Of a DNA stretch of 42,811 bases, positions 31,130 through 38,656 are shown in pieces (position 1 is the stretch's first letter; every line of letters starts with the position of its first letter). Source of the stretch: Patescibacteria group bacterium (GTDB lineage Bacteria > Patescibacteriota > Patescibacteriia > Patescibacteriales > WJLG01). The position numbers were made by a program, and so were the translations under genes. The notes beneath the pieces are model-generated. The model ran no database searches, was not told the DNA's origin, and was given only the letters and a program-made list of their open reading frames with translations. The stretch is from the NCBI GenBank assembly GCA_028707065.1, contig JAQTUZ010000014.1:1-42811 (forward strand), written 5' to 3'.

Positions 31130-32065
31130 ATGAAGGTTTGTATCGGTTTTATAATTTTCGGCGACCACACGGCAAAGTACCTGCCGTTTTTTTTGCCGTC
31201 TTTGAAAAATCAGACCGAGCAAAATTTTAAAATTATCGTTTTTAATAATGGCGAAGCGGATGACGAAAACGTCAAATATTTGAGAGCGAATTTTCCCGAA
31301 ATAGAGATCAGGGGCGGCGGCGTAAATCTGGGATTCGCCGCGGCATATAATCAGATGATCACGAGCGCTTCCCTGAATCGAGCCGATTATTTTTTGATGA
31401 CCAATCCGGATCTGATCTTGGAACCGGACGTTTTGGAAAAATTAGCGCAAAGGCTGGACTCCGACAAAGAACTTGGTTCGGCCTGCCCGAAGATCTTGAA
31501 ATGGAATTTCGCCAACAATGAAAAAACGAGCCTGATCGATTCCTACGGCATCGGCTTGAAAAGCGGTTTGAGATTTTTTGATGTCGGCCAGGGGAAAAAA
31601 GATCACCGCGATTTTCGCTATTCCCGGATCATCGGCCCTTCCGGCGCTTGCGGATTATTCCGTCTGGCAGCGCTCGAGAAAATAAAAGAGAATGGAAAAT
31701 ATCTGGATGAGCGGATGTTCATGTATAAGGAAGACTGTGATTTGGATTATCGTCTTTATTTGATCCATCAGGAATCGGCTTGCGTGCCGGAGGCGGTCGT
31801 TTATCACGATCGATCCGCGGCCGGAACAGGCGCGAACGATCTGGCGGCGATCACGGCTCGAAAGAATAAAAGCCGCGAGATCAAACGTTTGTCCTTGGTC
31901 AATCAGCAGCTTATTTTTAAAAAATATTGGCACTTGCAAAATTTTATTTCCCGGCTGAACATTATTTTTTATCTGATCAAATCCTTTTTTTATAGTTTGT
32001 TTTTTGAGCAGTATTTGCTCGCGGAGGTCTTGACAATTTTTTTAAAAAAAGATAGACTGCAATGA
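31130..32065 (+). CDS. GT2-family glycosyltransferase, rhamnosyltransferase-like
   Basis: GT-A glycosyltransferase of 311 residues. The start is FIIFGDHTAKYLPFFLPSLK (the fold begins at about residue 5), then IIVFNNGEADDENVKYL, GVNLGFAAAYNQMI and FLMTNPDLILEPDVLEKL, where NPD replaces the usual D-x-D; SGACGLFRLAALEKI and DERMFMYKEDCDLDYRL, the W/ED-x-D-like catalytic region, follow. The C-terminus has hydrophobic stretches (LIKSFFYSLFF). Families of this pattern often transfer rhamnose. No SD. A promoter for the next small-gene operon lies inside its last codons (32030-32058). Confidence 0.9.
   Translation: MKVCIGFIIFGDHTAKYLPFFLPSLKNQTEQNFKIIVFNNGEADDENVKYLRANFPEIEIRGGGVNLGFAAAYNQMITSASLNRADYFLMTNPDLILEPDVLEKLAQRLDSDKELGSACPKILKWNFANNEKTSLIDSYGIGLKSGLRFFDVGQGKKDHRDFRYSRIIGPSGACGLFRLAALEKIKENGKYLDERMFMYKEDCDLDYRLYLIHQESACVPEAVVYHDRSAAGTGANDLAAITARKNKSREIKRLSLVNQQLIFKKYWHLQNFISRLNIIFYLIKSFFYSLFFEQYLLAEVLTIFLKKDRLQ
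32030..32058 (+). promoter_or_regulatory. Promoter of the three small SD-led genes, inside the end of the GT2 gene
   Basis: TTGACA (32030-32035), 17 bases of A/T, TAGACT (32053-32058). It overlaps the last 12 codons of the upstream gene. Confidence 0.8.
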
Positions 32066-32101
32066 AGTAGAAAAATGTTTAATTTAGCAAAGGAGGTTTC
32101 G

Positions 32102-32371
32102 ATGCCCCGCTCTTTTAAAGAGATAGGACCGACAAATCAATTTATCGTTTTTAAAGTCGGAGAGCCATTTGACATGGCAAGAATCTTCGAAAAGATTCCC
32201 GATACTTTTACCGCTCCCAAAGGCCTGCCGATAATCAAGGTCGGACCTGATGGGAAAAAAGATGATGAAGTCGTGCCGGCCGATGGCACCGAACAGGTCA
32301 ACGCCAGAGGACCACACTGCAAATTCGCCAGTATCGCCGATGAAGTTCAGGTTGTCGGCCTGATCGGATAA
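32102..32371 (+). CDS. Small protein, unknown function (first of three)
   Basis: Not recognised. The protein has 89 residues, no signal peptide and no membrane helix. It starts MPRSFKEIGPTNQFIVFKVG and contains the near-repeat PFDMARIFEKIPDTFTAPKG and a Gly/Asp-rich middle (VGPDGKKDDEVVPADG) which could be a loop or metal site; one Cys (GPHCKFAS). The start at ATG 32102 is chosen because AAAGGAGG ends five bases before it; an upstream in-frame ATG at 32075 would place the SD inside the gene. A beta-rich, soluble fold is likely. The gene lies in a three-gene operon with a private promoter and terminator. Confidence 0.75.
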   Translation: MPRSFKEIGPTNQFIVFKVGEPFDMARIFEKIPDTFTAPKGLPIIKVGPDGKKDDEVVPADGTEQVNARGPHCKFASIADEVQVVGLIG

Positions 32372-32395
32372 CCAACGGAAACGGAGGGTAGCGTC

Positions 32396-32578
32396 TTGAC
32401 CTTTTCCAGGAACCATGGTCGGAAACACAATTTTTCGCGCAAGCACCAAAACCACCGGCGAAAAATAATCGTCCCGAGCAAGCAGAACAAGGGGAAGTTT
32501 GCGTCTGATTCATCCGCCGGTGAAATTCGGCCGAGAAAGGCGAAGTTCGATTTCGGATCTTGCCCGATCAAGGCCTGA
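32396..32578 (+). CDS. Small basic protein with TTG start (second of three)
   Basis: Not recognised. Sixty residues, strongly basic: SRNHGRKHNFSRKHQNHRRK, then IIVPSKQNKGKF; only a few acidic residues in the middle, and one Cys (FGSCPIKA). No hydrophobic segment. The start is inferred: GGAGGG (32383-32388) lies seven bases before TTG 32396, the only start placed well for that SD. The TAA-or-TGA-ended frame closes 35 bases before the next gene. It would be missed by ATG-only searches. A nucleic-acid-binding role is a guess from charge. Confidence 0.5.
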   Translation: MTFSRNHGRKHNFSRKHQNHRRKIIVPSKQNKGKFASDSSAGEIRPRKAKFDFGSCPIKA

Positions 32579-32613
32579 TCCGCGCGCCTGATCCACGATA
32601 AAAGGAGGAGGTA

Positions 32614-32850
32614 ATGGCGAAGAAGACTTACACGGTCGTCAGGATAAAATTCGGCCGGCCGATCGGGGAGATAGCCGAGAGCATGAAAAAATCAGGGATA
32701 TTTCCGGATGTTAAAACCAAACCTGATCATGCCTCGCTGATCGTCTTGGAAGGAGAATTCCAGCCAGATGTCATTGATCCTTTTTTTCACGGCCAGGATC
32801 ATGATTATTACTTGATCTCCACCAATAAGGATCCGTTTGAACTACTTTGA
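32614..32850 (+). CDS. Small protein, unknown function (third of three)
   Basis: Not recognised. 78 residues, no signal peptide or membrane segment. It starts MAKKTYTVVRIKFGRPIGEI and has an alternating beta-helix-beta look (SLIVLEGEFQPDVIDPFF, DHDYYLISTNKDPFELL). AGGAGGAGG eight bases before ATG 32614 is one of the strongest SDs in the window. A terminator follows 16 bases after the stop. The three genes 32102-32850 look like one transcript. Compact ferredoxin-like or small regulatory folds are possible; no family was identified. Confidence 0.75.
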   Translation: MAKKTYTVVRIKFGRPIGEIAESMKKSGIFPDVKTKPDHASLIVLEGEFQPDVIDPFFHGQDHDYYLISTNKDPFELL

Positions 32851-32866
32851 ACCACGATGATATTTC

Positions 32867-32898
32867 GCCGGGGCAGCGCTAATGCTCCGGCTTTTTTT
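32867..32898 (+). terminator. Intrinsic terminator of the three-gene operon
   Basis: GCCGGGGCA pairs with TGCTCCGGC (one G-T wobble), loop GCGCTAA, followed by TTTTTTTAT. Confidence 0.92.
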
Positions 32899-32902
32899 AT
32901 CC

Positions 32903-32930
32903 TTGACTTTTTGGTTGGTTTTAGTATACT
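32903..32930 (+). promoter_or_regulatory. Promoter of rplU
   Basis: TTGACT (32903-32908), 16 bases, TATACT (32925-32930). Confidence 0.8.
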
Positions 32931-32981
32931 TATATTAAAGCTTCAGAAAAGCTTTTTTATTATTATAATTTCAAATATTTT

Positions 32982-33290
32982 ATGGCTAAGATTGCGGTGA
33001 TCAAGACTGGCGGAAAACAATACAAAGTTACCGATGGTCAGTTGCTAAACATTGAAAAAATTGAAAAAAAGCAGGGCGATAAGGTTAAATTCGAAACCTT
33101 ATTGATTGCCGACGAAAAGGGTTTGAATATTGGCAAGCCGTCTTTGGGCGAGAAGGTCGAGGGCGAAGTCGTCGAACAGGGCCGCCATGACAAAATTTCC
33201 GTGGTCAAGTTCAAGAACAAGACGCGCTATACCCGGAACCGCGGCCATCGCCAGCCGTTCACCAAAGTGAAAATTACCGCTATTGCTTAA
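32982..33290 (+). CDS. rplU: 50S ribosomal protein bL21
   Basis: Ribosomal protein binding 23S rRNA domain I/II near bL20. The whole sequence fits bL21: AVIKTGGKQYKVTDGQLLNI, the KFKNKTRYTRNRGHRQPFTK motif near the C-terminus with the canonical K-[RK]-x-[KR]-[YT]-x-R-x2-GHRQ-x2-T signature. Length 102 is normal. No SD; the promoter is at 32903. It is not next to rpmA here; a terminator and an unrelated gene follow, so rplU is monocistronic. Confidence 0.98.
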   Translation: MAKIAVIKTGGKQYKVTDGQLLNIEKIEKKQGDKVKFETLLIADEKGLNIGKPSLGEKVEGEVVEQGRHDKISVVKFKNKTRYTRNRGHRQPFTKVKITAIA

Positions 33291-33294
33291 ATTA

Positions 33295-33324
33295 AAAAAA
33301 CAGGCTTAACGGTCTGTTTTTTTT
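33295..33324 (+). terminator. Intrinsic terminator of rplU
   Basis: AAACAGGC pairs with GGTCTGTTT (one wobble), followed by TTTTTG. Confidence 0.85.
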
Positions 33325-33340
33325 GTTGGCTGGCACGCTC

Positions 33341-33369
33341 TTGACAATAATAATTATTTATGATAAAAA
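33341..33369 (+). promoter_or_regulatory. Possible promoter of the receiver-like gene
   Basis: TTGACA (33341-33346), 17 bases, TAAAAA (33364-33369) preceded by TGA. The -35 and spacing are good, the -10 weak. Confidence 0.55.
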
Positions 33370-33429
33370 GCAGTATTAAGTGTCCTTTGTCAATATTTTA
33401 ACTGAACCAAATATAACCAGGGAGGTTTT

Positions 33430-34254
33430 ATGAAATTGTTTTTTGATTGTGAAAGAACAGTGAGCAGCGCCCTTTGGAGAGCGCTTAGCGCAATTATTGA
33501 TAAAAAGGGGTCGTTGATTGTCACTAATTCACGCGAAAAGGCCGACCTGATCCTGGTTGACCAGCAGCGGAAAATCGGCGGGGAATACGACGCCACCAGG
33601 ACTTACGTGATCATAAACATCCCGGGGACTACCGAAAAAGGGATTGAGAAGGATAAGCTACCGGCCAATGTCAAATTGTTCCAGTTTGGTAGCGTCGTTG
33701 CCGAGATGGCAACCCTGATCGGCAAAATGTCGGCAAAAGTTATTGATCAGCCGGACAAAGAGATGGAAGGGATTATCTCCCATCCGAAAAAGGTGAATCA
33801 TCATCTCAAGAATATTTTGGTGATCGATGACAGCCGGAAGAATTTGATCAAGGCCGCGGAACAGTTGTCGGGTAAAAACAATCTTTGGTTGGCGAACGGT
33901 CTTGAGGCGGCGCTCGAAATCATCTCTAAATCTAACCTTGATTTTTACGCCGTACTTTGCGACCTCTATCTGCCGATGAGCCCGATGACCCTGTCACCTC
34001 AAGCCTTCAAACCCGGTCAACTCGTTCCCTACGGAATGCCTTTGATCTTCATTTGCTCGACGTGCCCCGTGGCAAGAATCGCGATCGTGACTGACATCAG
34101 CCATCATAATGATCCCATCTCCGCCACCTTTGATCTCTTGAGCGGGAAAACATTCCTGCTTGACGGGACAACGGTCAAATTCCTCCATGCCCGGCTTGAC
34201 GAAAAAGGCGCCAAGGATTGGCTCTGGGCGCTGGAGTCGCTGGAAAACATTTGA
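33430..34254 (+). CDS. Receiver-like protein without visible output domain
   Basis: Protein of 274 residues in two parts. The second half resembles a CheY-type receiver: ILVIDDS with Asp133-Asp134 at the acidic pocket, ANGLEAALEIISKSNLDFYA, LCDLYLPM with Asp178 in the place of the phosphorylated Asp, then IFICSTCPVARIAIVTDISH in the later strand region. The invariant Lys of receivers cannot be placed with certainty, and the loop after Asp178 is longer than usual. The first half (MKLFFDCERTVSSALWRALS ... LILVDQQRK) is unrecognised and might be a second degenerate receiver. No kinase or DNA-binding domain. Strong SD GGGAGG before ATG 33430; terminator array after it. It may bind another regulator. 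Confidence 0.75.
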   Translation: MKLFFDCERTVSSALWRALSAIIDKKGSLIVTNSREKADLILVDQQRKIGGEYDATRTYVIINIPGTTEKGIEKDKLPANVKLFQFGSVVAEMATLIGKMSAKVIDQPDKEMEGIISHPKKVNHHLKNILVIDDSRKNLIKAAEQLSGKNNLWLANGLEAALEIISKSNLDFYAVLCDLYLPMSPMTLSPQAFKPGQLVPYGMPLIFICSTCPVARIAIVTDISHHNDPISATFDLLSGKTFLLDGTTVKFLHARLDEKGAKDWLWALESLENI

Positions 34255-34274
34255 TAACACAAGGTTCATTATCG

Positions 34275-34311
34275 GTCGCAGCTTAGGTAAATCCTGGCTG
34301 CGACTTTTTTA
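34275..34311 (+). terminator. Intrinsic terminator of the receiver-like gene
   Basis: GTCGCAGC (34275-34282) pairs with GCTGCGAC (34297-34304), followed by TTTTTT. Confidence 0.92.
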
Positions 34312-34317
34312 TTTGCC

Positions 34318-34352
34318 GAGCGGCAGTCTCCTCGAAGGGGCTGCCGCTTTTT
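34318..34352 (+). terminator. Second terminator-like hairpin
   Basis: AGCGGCAG pairs with CTGCCGCT, followed by TTTTGC. It lies eight bases after the first terminator. Confidence 0.75.
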
Positions 34353-34363
34353 GCAGGCAAGAA

Positions 34364-34396
34364 ATAGGCAGCAGTCCGCTGACGCGAGACTGCTGC
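34364..34396 (+). other. Third hairpin in the array
   Basis: GCAGCAGTC pairs with GACTGCTGC around a 10-base loop. No U-run follows. Confidence 0.7.
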
Positions 34397-34413
34397 ATGG
34401 CAAAAATTTTGGG

Positions 34414-34556
34414 AATTAGTTAATTAGTCGATTAGTTAATTAGTTTTGAAACTTCAATTAATTGATATAAAAAAATCGTCAGCAAAACTGACGGTTTTTT
34501 TATTGAGAACTTGAAAATTTCACAACTAAGTGCCTAATTAACTAATCAACCAATGA
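34414..34556. repeat. TTAATTAGTCGATTAG family-D inverted pair
   Basis: AATTAGTTAATTAGTCGATT, AGTTAATTAG at the left; CTAATTAACTAATCAACCAA at the right. The terminator at 34470 lies in its loop; the right arm runs into the 3-prime end of recR. Confidence 0.88.
34470..34502. terminator. Bidirectional terminator between the receiver-like gene and recR
   Basis: CGTCAG, loop CAAAA, CTGACG, with T-run on one side and A-run on the other (AAAAAATCG...GGTTTTTTT), so it can stop transcription from both strands. Confidence 0.88.
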
Positions 34557-35141
34557 CCTATTTTTTAACGCGTTATTCAAAGTTATCTCGTCCGCGTATT
34601 CGATATCCGAGCCCATCGGCAGGCCGCGCGCCAGGCGGGTGGTTTTTATTTTGAGCGGCTTGAGAATCTTGGCCAGATATAAAGAAGTTGTTTCGCCTTC
34701 CAGAGTGGGGGAGAGCGCTAAAATTATTTCCTTGATCTTTCCTTGCTTAAGGCGATTTTCTAATTTGGCAATATTGGACGTTTCCACACTGACGCCGGTT
34801 TGCGGGCGCAAGTTGCGGCCCAAAAGAAAATATAAGCCATTATATTTTTTGGTCGTCTCGATCGCGAGCATTTCGGGCTGAGTGGCGATAATACAAAGTA
34901 TTGAGCTGTCGCGATTTTTATCGGCGCAAATCGGACAAGGATCGGTCTCAGCAACGGAAAGACATTGACTGCAAATTTTTAAATTCTTTTTTAAATTGAT
35001 AATGTCGGTAGCGACTTTAGCCAAAAATTCTTTGGGCTGTTTCAATAAATAAAAAGCATACCGCTGGGCAGTCTTTGGGCCGACAGTGGGAATTTCCGAC
35101 AGATCGTCGATCAGATTTTGAATAGCTTGGGGGAATTTCAT
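34542..35141 (-). CDS. recR: Recombination mediator RecR
   Basis: RecR loads RecA onto gaps together with RecF/RecO. The helix-hairpin-helix LIDDLSEIPTVGPKTAQRYA at residues 10-29, the zinc site C57-x2-C60 and C69-x2-C72 (ICSQC...CPIC) and the Toprim domain (LCIIATQPEMLAIETTKKYN, LGRNLRPQTGVS) are in order; the end TRLARGLPMGSDIEYADEIT is typical. Length 199 is normal. It is the last gene of a minus-strand group dnaB-ybaB-recR. The order ybaB-recR is common; dnaX is not next to it here. No SD at ATG 35141. Confidence 0.97.
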   Translation of the reverse strand: MKFPQAIQNLIDDLSEIPTVGPKTAQRYAFYLLKQPKEFLAKVATDIINLKKNLKICSQCLSVAETDPCPICADKNRDSSILCIIATQPEMLAIETTKKYNGLYFLLGRNLRPQTGVSVETSNIAKLENRLKQGKIKEIILALSPTLEGETTSLYLAKILKPLKIKTTRLARGLPMGSDIEYADEITLNNALKNRSLVD

Positions 35142-35145
35142 TTAA

Positions 35146-35236
35146 TATCCAATATCAAATAACCAATATTTTAAAAAATATTATAATATTTAAATATTTT
35201 ATTATTTTTTTGATATTGGTTATTTATTATTTGTTA
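35146..35236. repeat. AATATCAAATAACCAATATT inverted pair
   Basis: AATATCCAATATCAAATAAC, CAATATT and TTGATATTGGTTATTTATT, with an A/T-only loop that is itself palindromic (AATATTATAATATT). It fills the ybaB-recR spacer. Confidence 0.88.
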
Positions 35237-35509
35237 TTACATTCCGGGTAGTCCTCCCATCGCCCGCATCTTGTCCGCCATCACCCGCTGGGCTTTTTTG
35301 ATCGTGTCATTGATGGCGTCGGGCAATTTTTTTTCCAATTCTTCCTTGGACATTTCTTTTTCCAAAGTGACGGCCGAGACAACCATATTGCCGTCCATGG
35401 TGATCTTGATGCCATTTTTTTCCACCACAATGGTTTCTTCGCCCAAAGCATTCTGCAAATGCTTGGCCTTGTCGCGCAGATCTTTAAGCTGTTTTAGTTT
35501 TTCAAACAT
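35237..35509 (-). CDS. ybaB: YbaB/EbfC-family nucleoid-associated protein
   Basis: Small dimeric DNA-binding protein of 90 residues. The N-terminal helix FEKLKQLKDLRDKAKHLQNA, the central strands IVVEKNGIKITMDGNMVVSA and the C-terminal ELEKKLPDAINDTIKKAQRV, MADKMRAMGGLPGM are the family pattern. Length is a little short of the usual 100-110. It precedes recR on the minus strand, as in many bacteria. No SD. Confidence 0.95.
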   Translation of the reverse strand: MFEKLKQLKDLRDKAKHLQNALGEETIVVEKNGIKITMDGNMVVSAVTLEKEMSKEELEKKLPDAINDTIKKAQRVMADKMRAMGGLPGM

Positions 35510-35565
35510 ATGAATGTGTTCGCAAAGTTTTTGCGTATTTTTAATATTTAGTATTTTATGGAAAG

Positions 35566-35634
35566 GTTAAATCCGAAAATGAACATCCGAATAAATATTC
35601 GTAGATTTGGATGCATTCGTAGGTTCGGATTATT
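35566..35634. repeat. CCGAA...TTCGTAGGTTCGG word cluster
   Basis: AATCCGAAAATGAACATCCG, AATAAATATTCGTAG and ATTCGTAGGTTCGGATTATT. A family-C word copy with a short, weak inverse partner, in the dnaB-ybaB spacer. Confidence 0.7.
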
Positions 35635-35636
35635 TT

Positions 35637-37031
35637 TTAGAATTCCGGCACTGCTTCGCCCAGGTCCTGTTTTTGCAGGTTTTTAAAGCTGACCGTGTCA
35701 TGATCGAAAAAAAGACTGACTGAACCGGTCGGGCCGTTGCGGTGTTTAGCCACATAGATTTTAGCCGAATGCTTATCCTCGTCGGTCAAAGAATCAAAGT
35801 CATAACTGCGGTCGGCGGCTTTGCGATAAACAAACATCACCACGTCGGCGTCCTGTTCGATCGAACCGGATTCGCGCAAATGAGAAAGTTTGGGGATGGC
35901 CGGTTTTTCCTGCTCCACGGCGCGGGAAAGTTGGGAAATGGCCACGACCGGGACATTCAATTCACGGGCGATTCCTTTCAGGCCGCGGGTGATCTCGGCG
36001 ACTTCTTGGACGCGATTATCGCCGTATTTGCCCCGGCCCTCCATTAATTGCAAATAATCAACAATGACCAAGCCCAAGCCTTTGTCCATTTTTAAGCGGC
36101 GGGCTTTGGCGCGAATTTCCATAATTGAAGTTGAGGCCGAGTCGTCGATAAAGATCGGCGCTTCGGACAATTGGCCCATGGCTTCGCCGATCTTGGCAAA
36201 ATCGTTTTCATCTTCGCGGTCGGACAATTTGCCCGTGCGCATTTTCCACAGTGAAACTCCGGCCTGGGCGCAAAGCATCCGGTCGACCAATTGCTCTTTG
36301 CTCATTTCCAAAGAAAAAATTCCCACCGGTTCGCGGCTTTTGATCGCCACTTGCCGGGCGAAATCCATCGCCAGCGCGGTTTTGCCGACCGAAGGCCGGG
36401 CGGCCAAGACGACGAGATCGGATTTTTGCAAGCCGGCCAGAAGCTTGTCCAGATCGGCAAAGCCGGTGGGCAAGCCGCGCAATTTGCCCGACTGCTTGTG
36501 CAACTCATCGATGCGCTCAAAGGCCTCGGTCAAAAGATTGTCGATCGAAACAAAAGCGGTCTTGGAAAAATTTTGGGAGATTTGGAAGATCTTTTTTTCC
36601 GTTTCATCCAGGATCAGATCGACGTCTTCGTCTTCATTGAAGCTTAAGTCGGAAATTTCGCTGGCGGCCTGCTGCAGGCGGCGCAAAGTAGCTTTATGCT
36701 GGACGATCTTGGCGTAATTTTCCACGTTGGAAGCGGTGGCGACGAAATTGGAAAGCTGGGCCAGATAAGTCCGGCCGCCGATCGCCGCGAGTTTCCCCTT
36801 GGCATCCAGCCGGTTGGAAAGCGTCAGAATATCGATCGGCTCCTGGCGGGAAAATAATTCCTTGATCGTTTCATAAATGGTGAAGTGCGCGTCCTGATAA
36901 AAATCTTTTTCCGAAAGCGTATCGACGACTTTGACGATCGCGTTTTTTTCCAACAGCAAACACGAAAGCAGGCACTGTTCGGCCTCAATATTCTGCGGCG
37001 GCAATTTACCGATGATGTTTTTTTCCGGCAT
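35637..37031 (-). CDS. dnaB: Replicative DNA helicase DnaB
   Basis: Hexameric helicase that unwinds DNA at the fork. The N-terminal domain (PPQNIEAEQCLLSCLLLEKN) and the RecA-like domain with Walker A ARPSVGKT at residues 211-218 are clear; GIFSLEMSKEQLVDRMLCAQ, LVIVDYLQLMEGRGKYGDNR, VPVVAISQLSRAVEQ and HLRESGSIEQDADVVMFVYR are the DnaB motifs H1a, H2, H3 and H4. Length 464 is typical. No intein. The gene starts the minus-strand group with ybaB and recR; its promoter (37062-37090) is divergent from that of the flippase gene. No SD. Confidence 0.98.
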   Translation of the reverse strand: MPEKNIIGKLPPQNIEAEQCLLSCLLLEKNAIVKVVDTLSEKDFYQDAHFTIYETIKELFSRQEPIDILTLSNRLDAKGKLAAIGGRTYLAQLSNFVATASNVENYAKIVQHKATLRRLQQAASEISDLSFNEDEDVDLILDETEKKIFQISQNFSKTAFVSIDNLLTEAFERIDELHKQSGKLRGLPTGFADLDKLLAGLQKSDLVVLAARPSVGKTALAMDFARQVAIKSREPVGIFSLEMSKEQLVDRMLCAQAGVSLWKMRTGKLSDREDENDFAKIGEAMGQLSEAPIFIDDSASTSIMEIRAKARRLKMDKGLGLVIVDYLQLMEGRGKYGDNRVQEVAEITRGLKGIARELNVPVVAISQLSRAVEQEKPAIPKLSHLRESGSIEQDADVVMFVYRKAADRSYDFDSLTDEDKHSAKIYVAKHRNGPTGSVSLFFDHDTVSFKNLQKQDLGEAVPEF

Positions 37032-37061
37032 AGATTGAAATCTGTCTAAAATGCATAGATA

Positions 37062-37090
37062 ATATTATCTCATCGCCCTTGATTTAGCAA
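37062..37090 (-). promoter_or_regulatory. Promoter of dnaB
   Basis: On the minus strand TTGCTA (37085-37090), 17 bases, TAATAT (37062-37067). The -10 lies inside a small palindrome (GATAATATTATC). Confidence 0.65.
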
Positions 37091-37183
37091 GCGCGAAAAA
37101 CGCACATTTAATCCACCGTTTTCGGCAGTTATCGAGAGTCGCGGCAGAGCCGAGCAAAAGCGAATTCTTCCCCTTAATATTTT

Positions 37184-37212
37184 TTGCCAGCAGGCATGAT
37201 AAATAGTATAAT
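37184..37212 (+). promoter_or_regulatory. Promoter of the flippase locus
   Basis: TTGCCA (37184-37189), 17 bases, TATAAT (37207-37212). Confidence 0.75.
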
Positions 37213-37272
37213 TAGACAGTAGACACCGTTTGATGTCTATTTTAAGGTTAGCCAAAAATATTAATCCCATAT

Positions 37273-37300
37273 GCAGGAACGCAATATTTTGTGTTCCTGC
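37273..37300. repeat. AACGCAATATTTTGCGTT palindrome family, copy in the flippase leader
   Basis: GCAGGAACGCAATATTTTGT plus GTTCCTGC, one perfect-arm palindrome eight bases before the flippase ATG. A longer reading frame would translate it as RNAIFCVPA. Confidence 0.9.
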
Positions 37301-37307
37301 CGAATCA

Positions 37308-38606
37308 ATGATAAATATATTCAAAAACAATACCTTTGCCCGAAATAGCGCCATTTTGTTTGCCGGCACGATCGTCGCCAATTTGATGAACTATTTTTTC
37401 CATTTGGCGATCGGCCGGATGGTTAGCGCGGAGATCTACGGCGAAACCGAATCTTTGATCTCGCTCATCGCCATTATTTCCGTGCCGGCCGCGGCATTAG
37501 GCCTGGTTGCTACTAAATTCGCGGCGATCGGCAAAGCGGAAAACCATCCGGAGAGCAGTTTGGGGCTGATGAAATATCTTTACCGGCAGGTCTTTGTTTA
37601 TGGTTTGCCGGTTTTTTTGCTGGCCTTGGCCGTAACGCCGCTGGTTGCCGATTTTTTAAAGATCCAGGGTTTTTTGCCCGTAGTGATGATCTGGGCGGCG
37701 ATGTTTTTATCCTTTTTTGGCGTGATCAATCTGGGGATTTTGAGCGGCTGGCAAAAATTCGGTTCAGTCAGCTGGAACAGCGTCTTGGGGACATTGACCA
37801 AATTGATCTGCGGCGTCGTCTTGGTCAAATTAGGTTTCGCGCTTAATGGCATTATCGGCAGTTTTCTCGTTAGCGGCGTGGTTGCTTATTTTGCTTCCGT
37901 GATCATGCTGAAATTCTTAAAAACCGCAGCGAATGAAACTCCGGGCGTGATAAAAAAAATTAATTTTCAGTCGGTGAAAAATTACGTGATTCCCGTTTTT
38001 GTCGGCAGCTTGGCGATCAATCTGTTGGGAAATGCCGACATGATACTCGCCAAGCATAATCTTGACCCGATCTTGGCCGGAAGCTATGGCGCGCTGAATG
38101 TCACTTCCAAGATAATCTTTTTTGTCACCGGCGTGATCGCCTCGGTTCTTTTCGCCATGGCCGCCGAACACAGCCATCAGCAAGCTAATTCAAAACCCAT
38201 CCTGAAAAACGCCTTGTGGCTGACGATAGTGTTTTGCTTAGCCTCGATAATTTTTTATTTTTTATTTCCCCGCTTCATCCTGGAGATATTTTTCGGCAGT
38301 AAATATCTGTCCGCCGCTTCCTATCTGGGCTGGTTTGCCGTCAGCGCGTCGCTGTTTTCGCTGGCCAATCTGATCTTGCAATATTTATTGTCGATCCACG
38401 CGACCAAAATCGCTTATATTTATCTGGTTATTTCGCTTTTAGCCGGTATTGGCATCTTATTGCTTGGCAGGAATATTTTTGCTATCTTGATTATGATCGG
38501 CTTGAGCAATCTGGCCAGTGTTTTGATTGGCGCTATTTTCCTTTTTCGCAAGCGATTTTCAGCGATAGAGGAGGAAATTACGCCGATAATTAATTATATC
38601 GAATGA
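37308..38606 (+). CDS. Polysaccharide flippase, MATE/Wzx-like
   Basis: Membrane protein of 432 residues with about 12-14 predicted helices, of the MOP superfamily that flips undecaprenyl-linked glycans. It begins INIFKNNTFARNSAILFAGT, with TIVANLMNYFFHLAIGRMVS and AEIYGETESLISLIAIISVP like Wzx-type exporters, and continues with repeated Pro/Gly-containing helices and VIASVLFAMAAEHSH. ATG 37308 is chosen; the upstream in-frame stretch is a palindromic repeat. It ends in an ATGA overlap with a possible start of the next gene. It begins the second envelope locus; its partners are the GT2 genes after it. Confidence 0.88.
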   Translation: MINIFKNNTFARNSAILFAGTIVANLMNYFFHLAIGRMVSAEIYGETESLISLIAIISVPAAALGLVATKFAAIGKAENHPESSLGLMKYLYRQVFVYGLPVFLLALAVTPLVADFLKIQGFLPVVMIWAAMFLSFFGVINLGILSGWQKFGSVSWNSVLGTLTKLICGVVLVKLGFALNGIIGSFLVSGVVAYFASVIMLKFLKTAANETPGVIKKINFQSVKNYVIPVFVGSLAINLLGNADMILAKHNLDPILAGSYGALNVTSKIIFFVTGVIASVLFAMAAEHSHQQANSKPILKNALWLTIVFCLASIIFYFLFPRFILEIFFGSKYLSAASYLGWFAVSASLFSLANLILQYLLSIHATKIAYIYLVISLLAGIGILLLGRNIFAILIMIGLSNLASVLIGAIFLFRKRFSAIEEEITPIINYIE

Positions 38607-38656
38607 ATACGAGGGCCCGTGATATCCGGCGGGCTCGAATAATTACCTTAAACCAT

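Noticed and set aside
37230-37307. Upstream start for the flippase
   Set aside because: The added residues are the translation of the AACGCAATATTTTGTGTT palindrome, and the natural family start is at 37308.
38603-38656. ATG at 38603 overlapping the flippase stop as the start of the DPM-like gene
   Set aside because: It would add a basic 18-residue peptide read from a GC-rich hairpin; the family normally starts close to the ISIVVPVYNEE strand, which fits ATG 38657. Not fully excluded.
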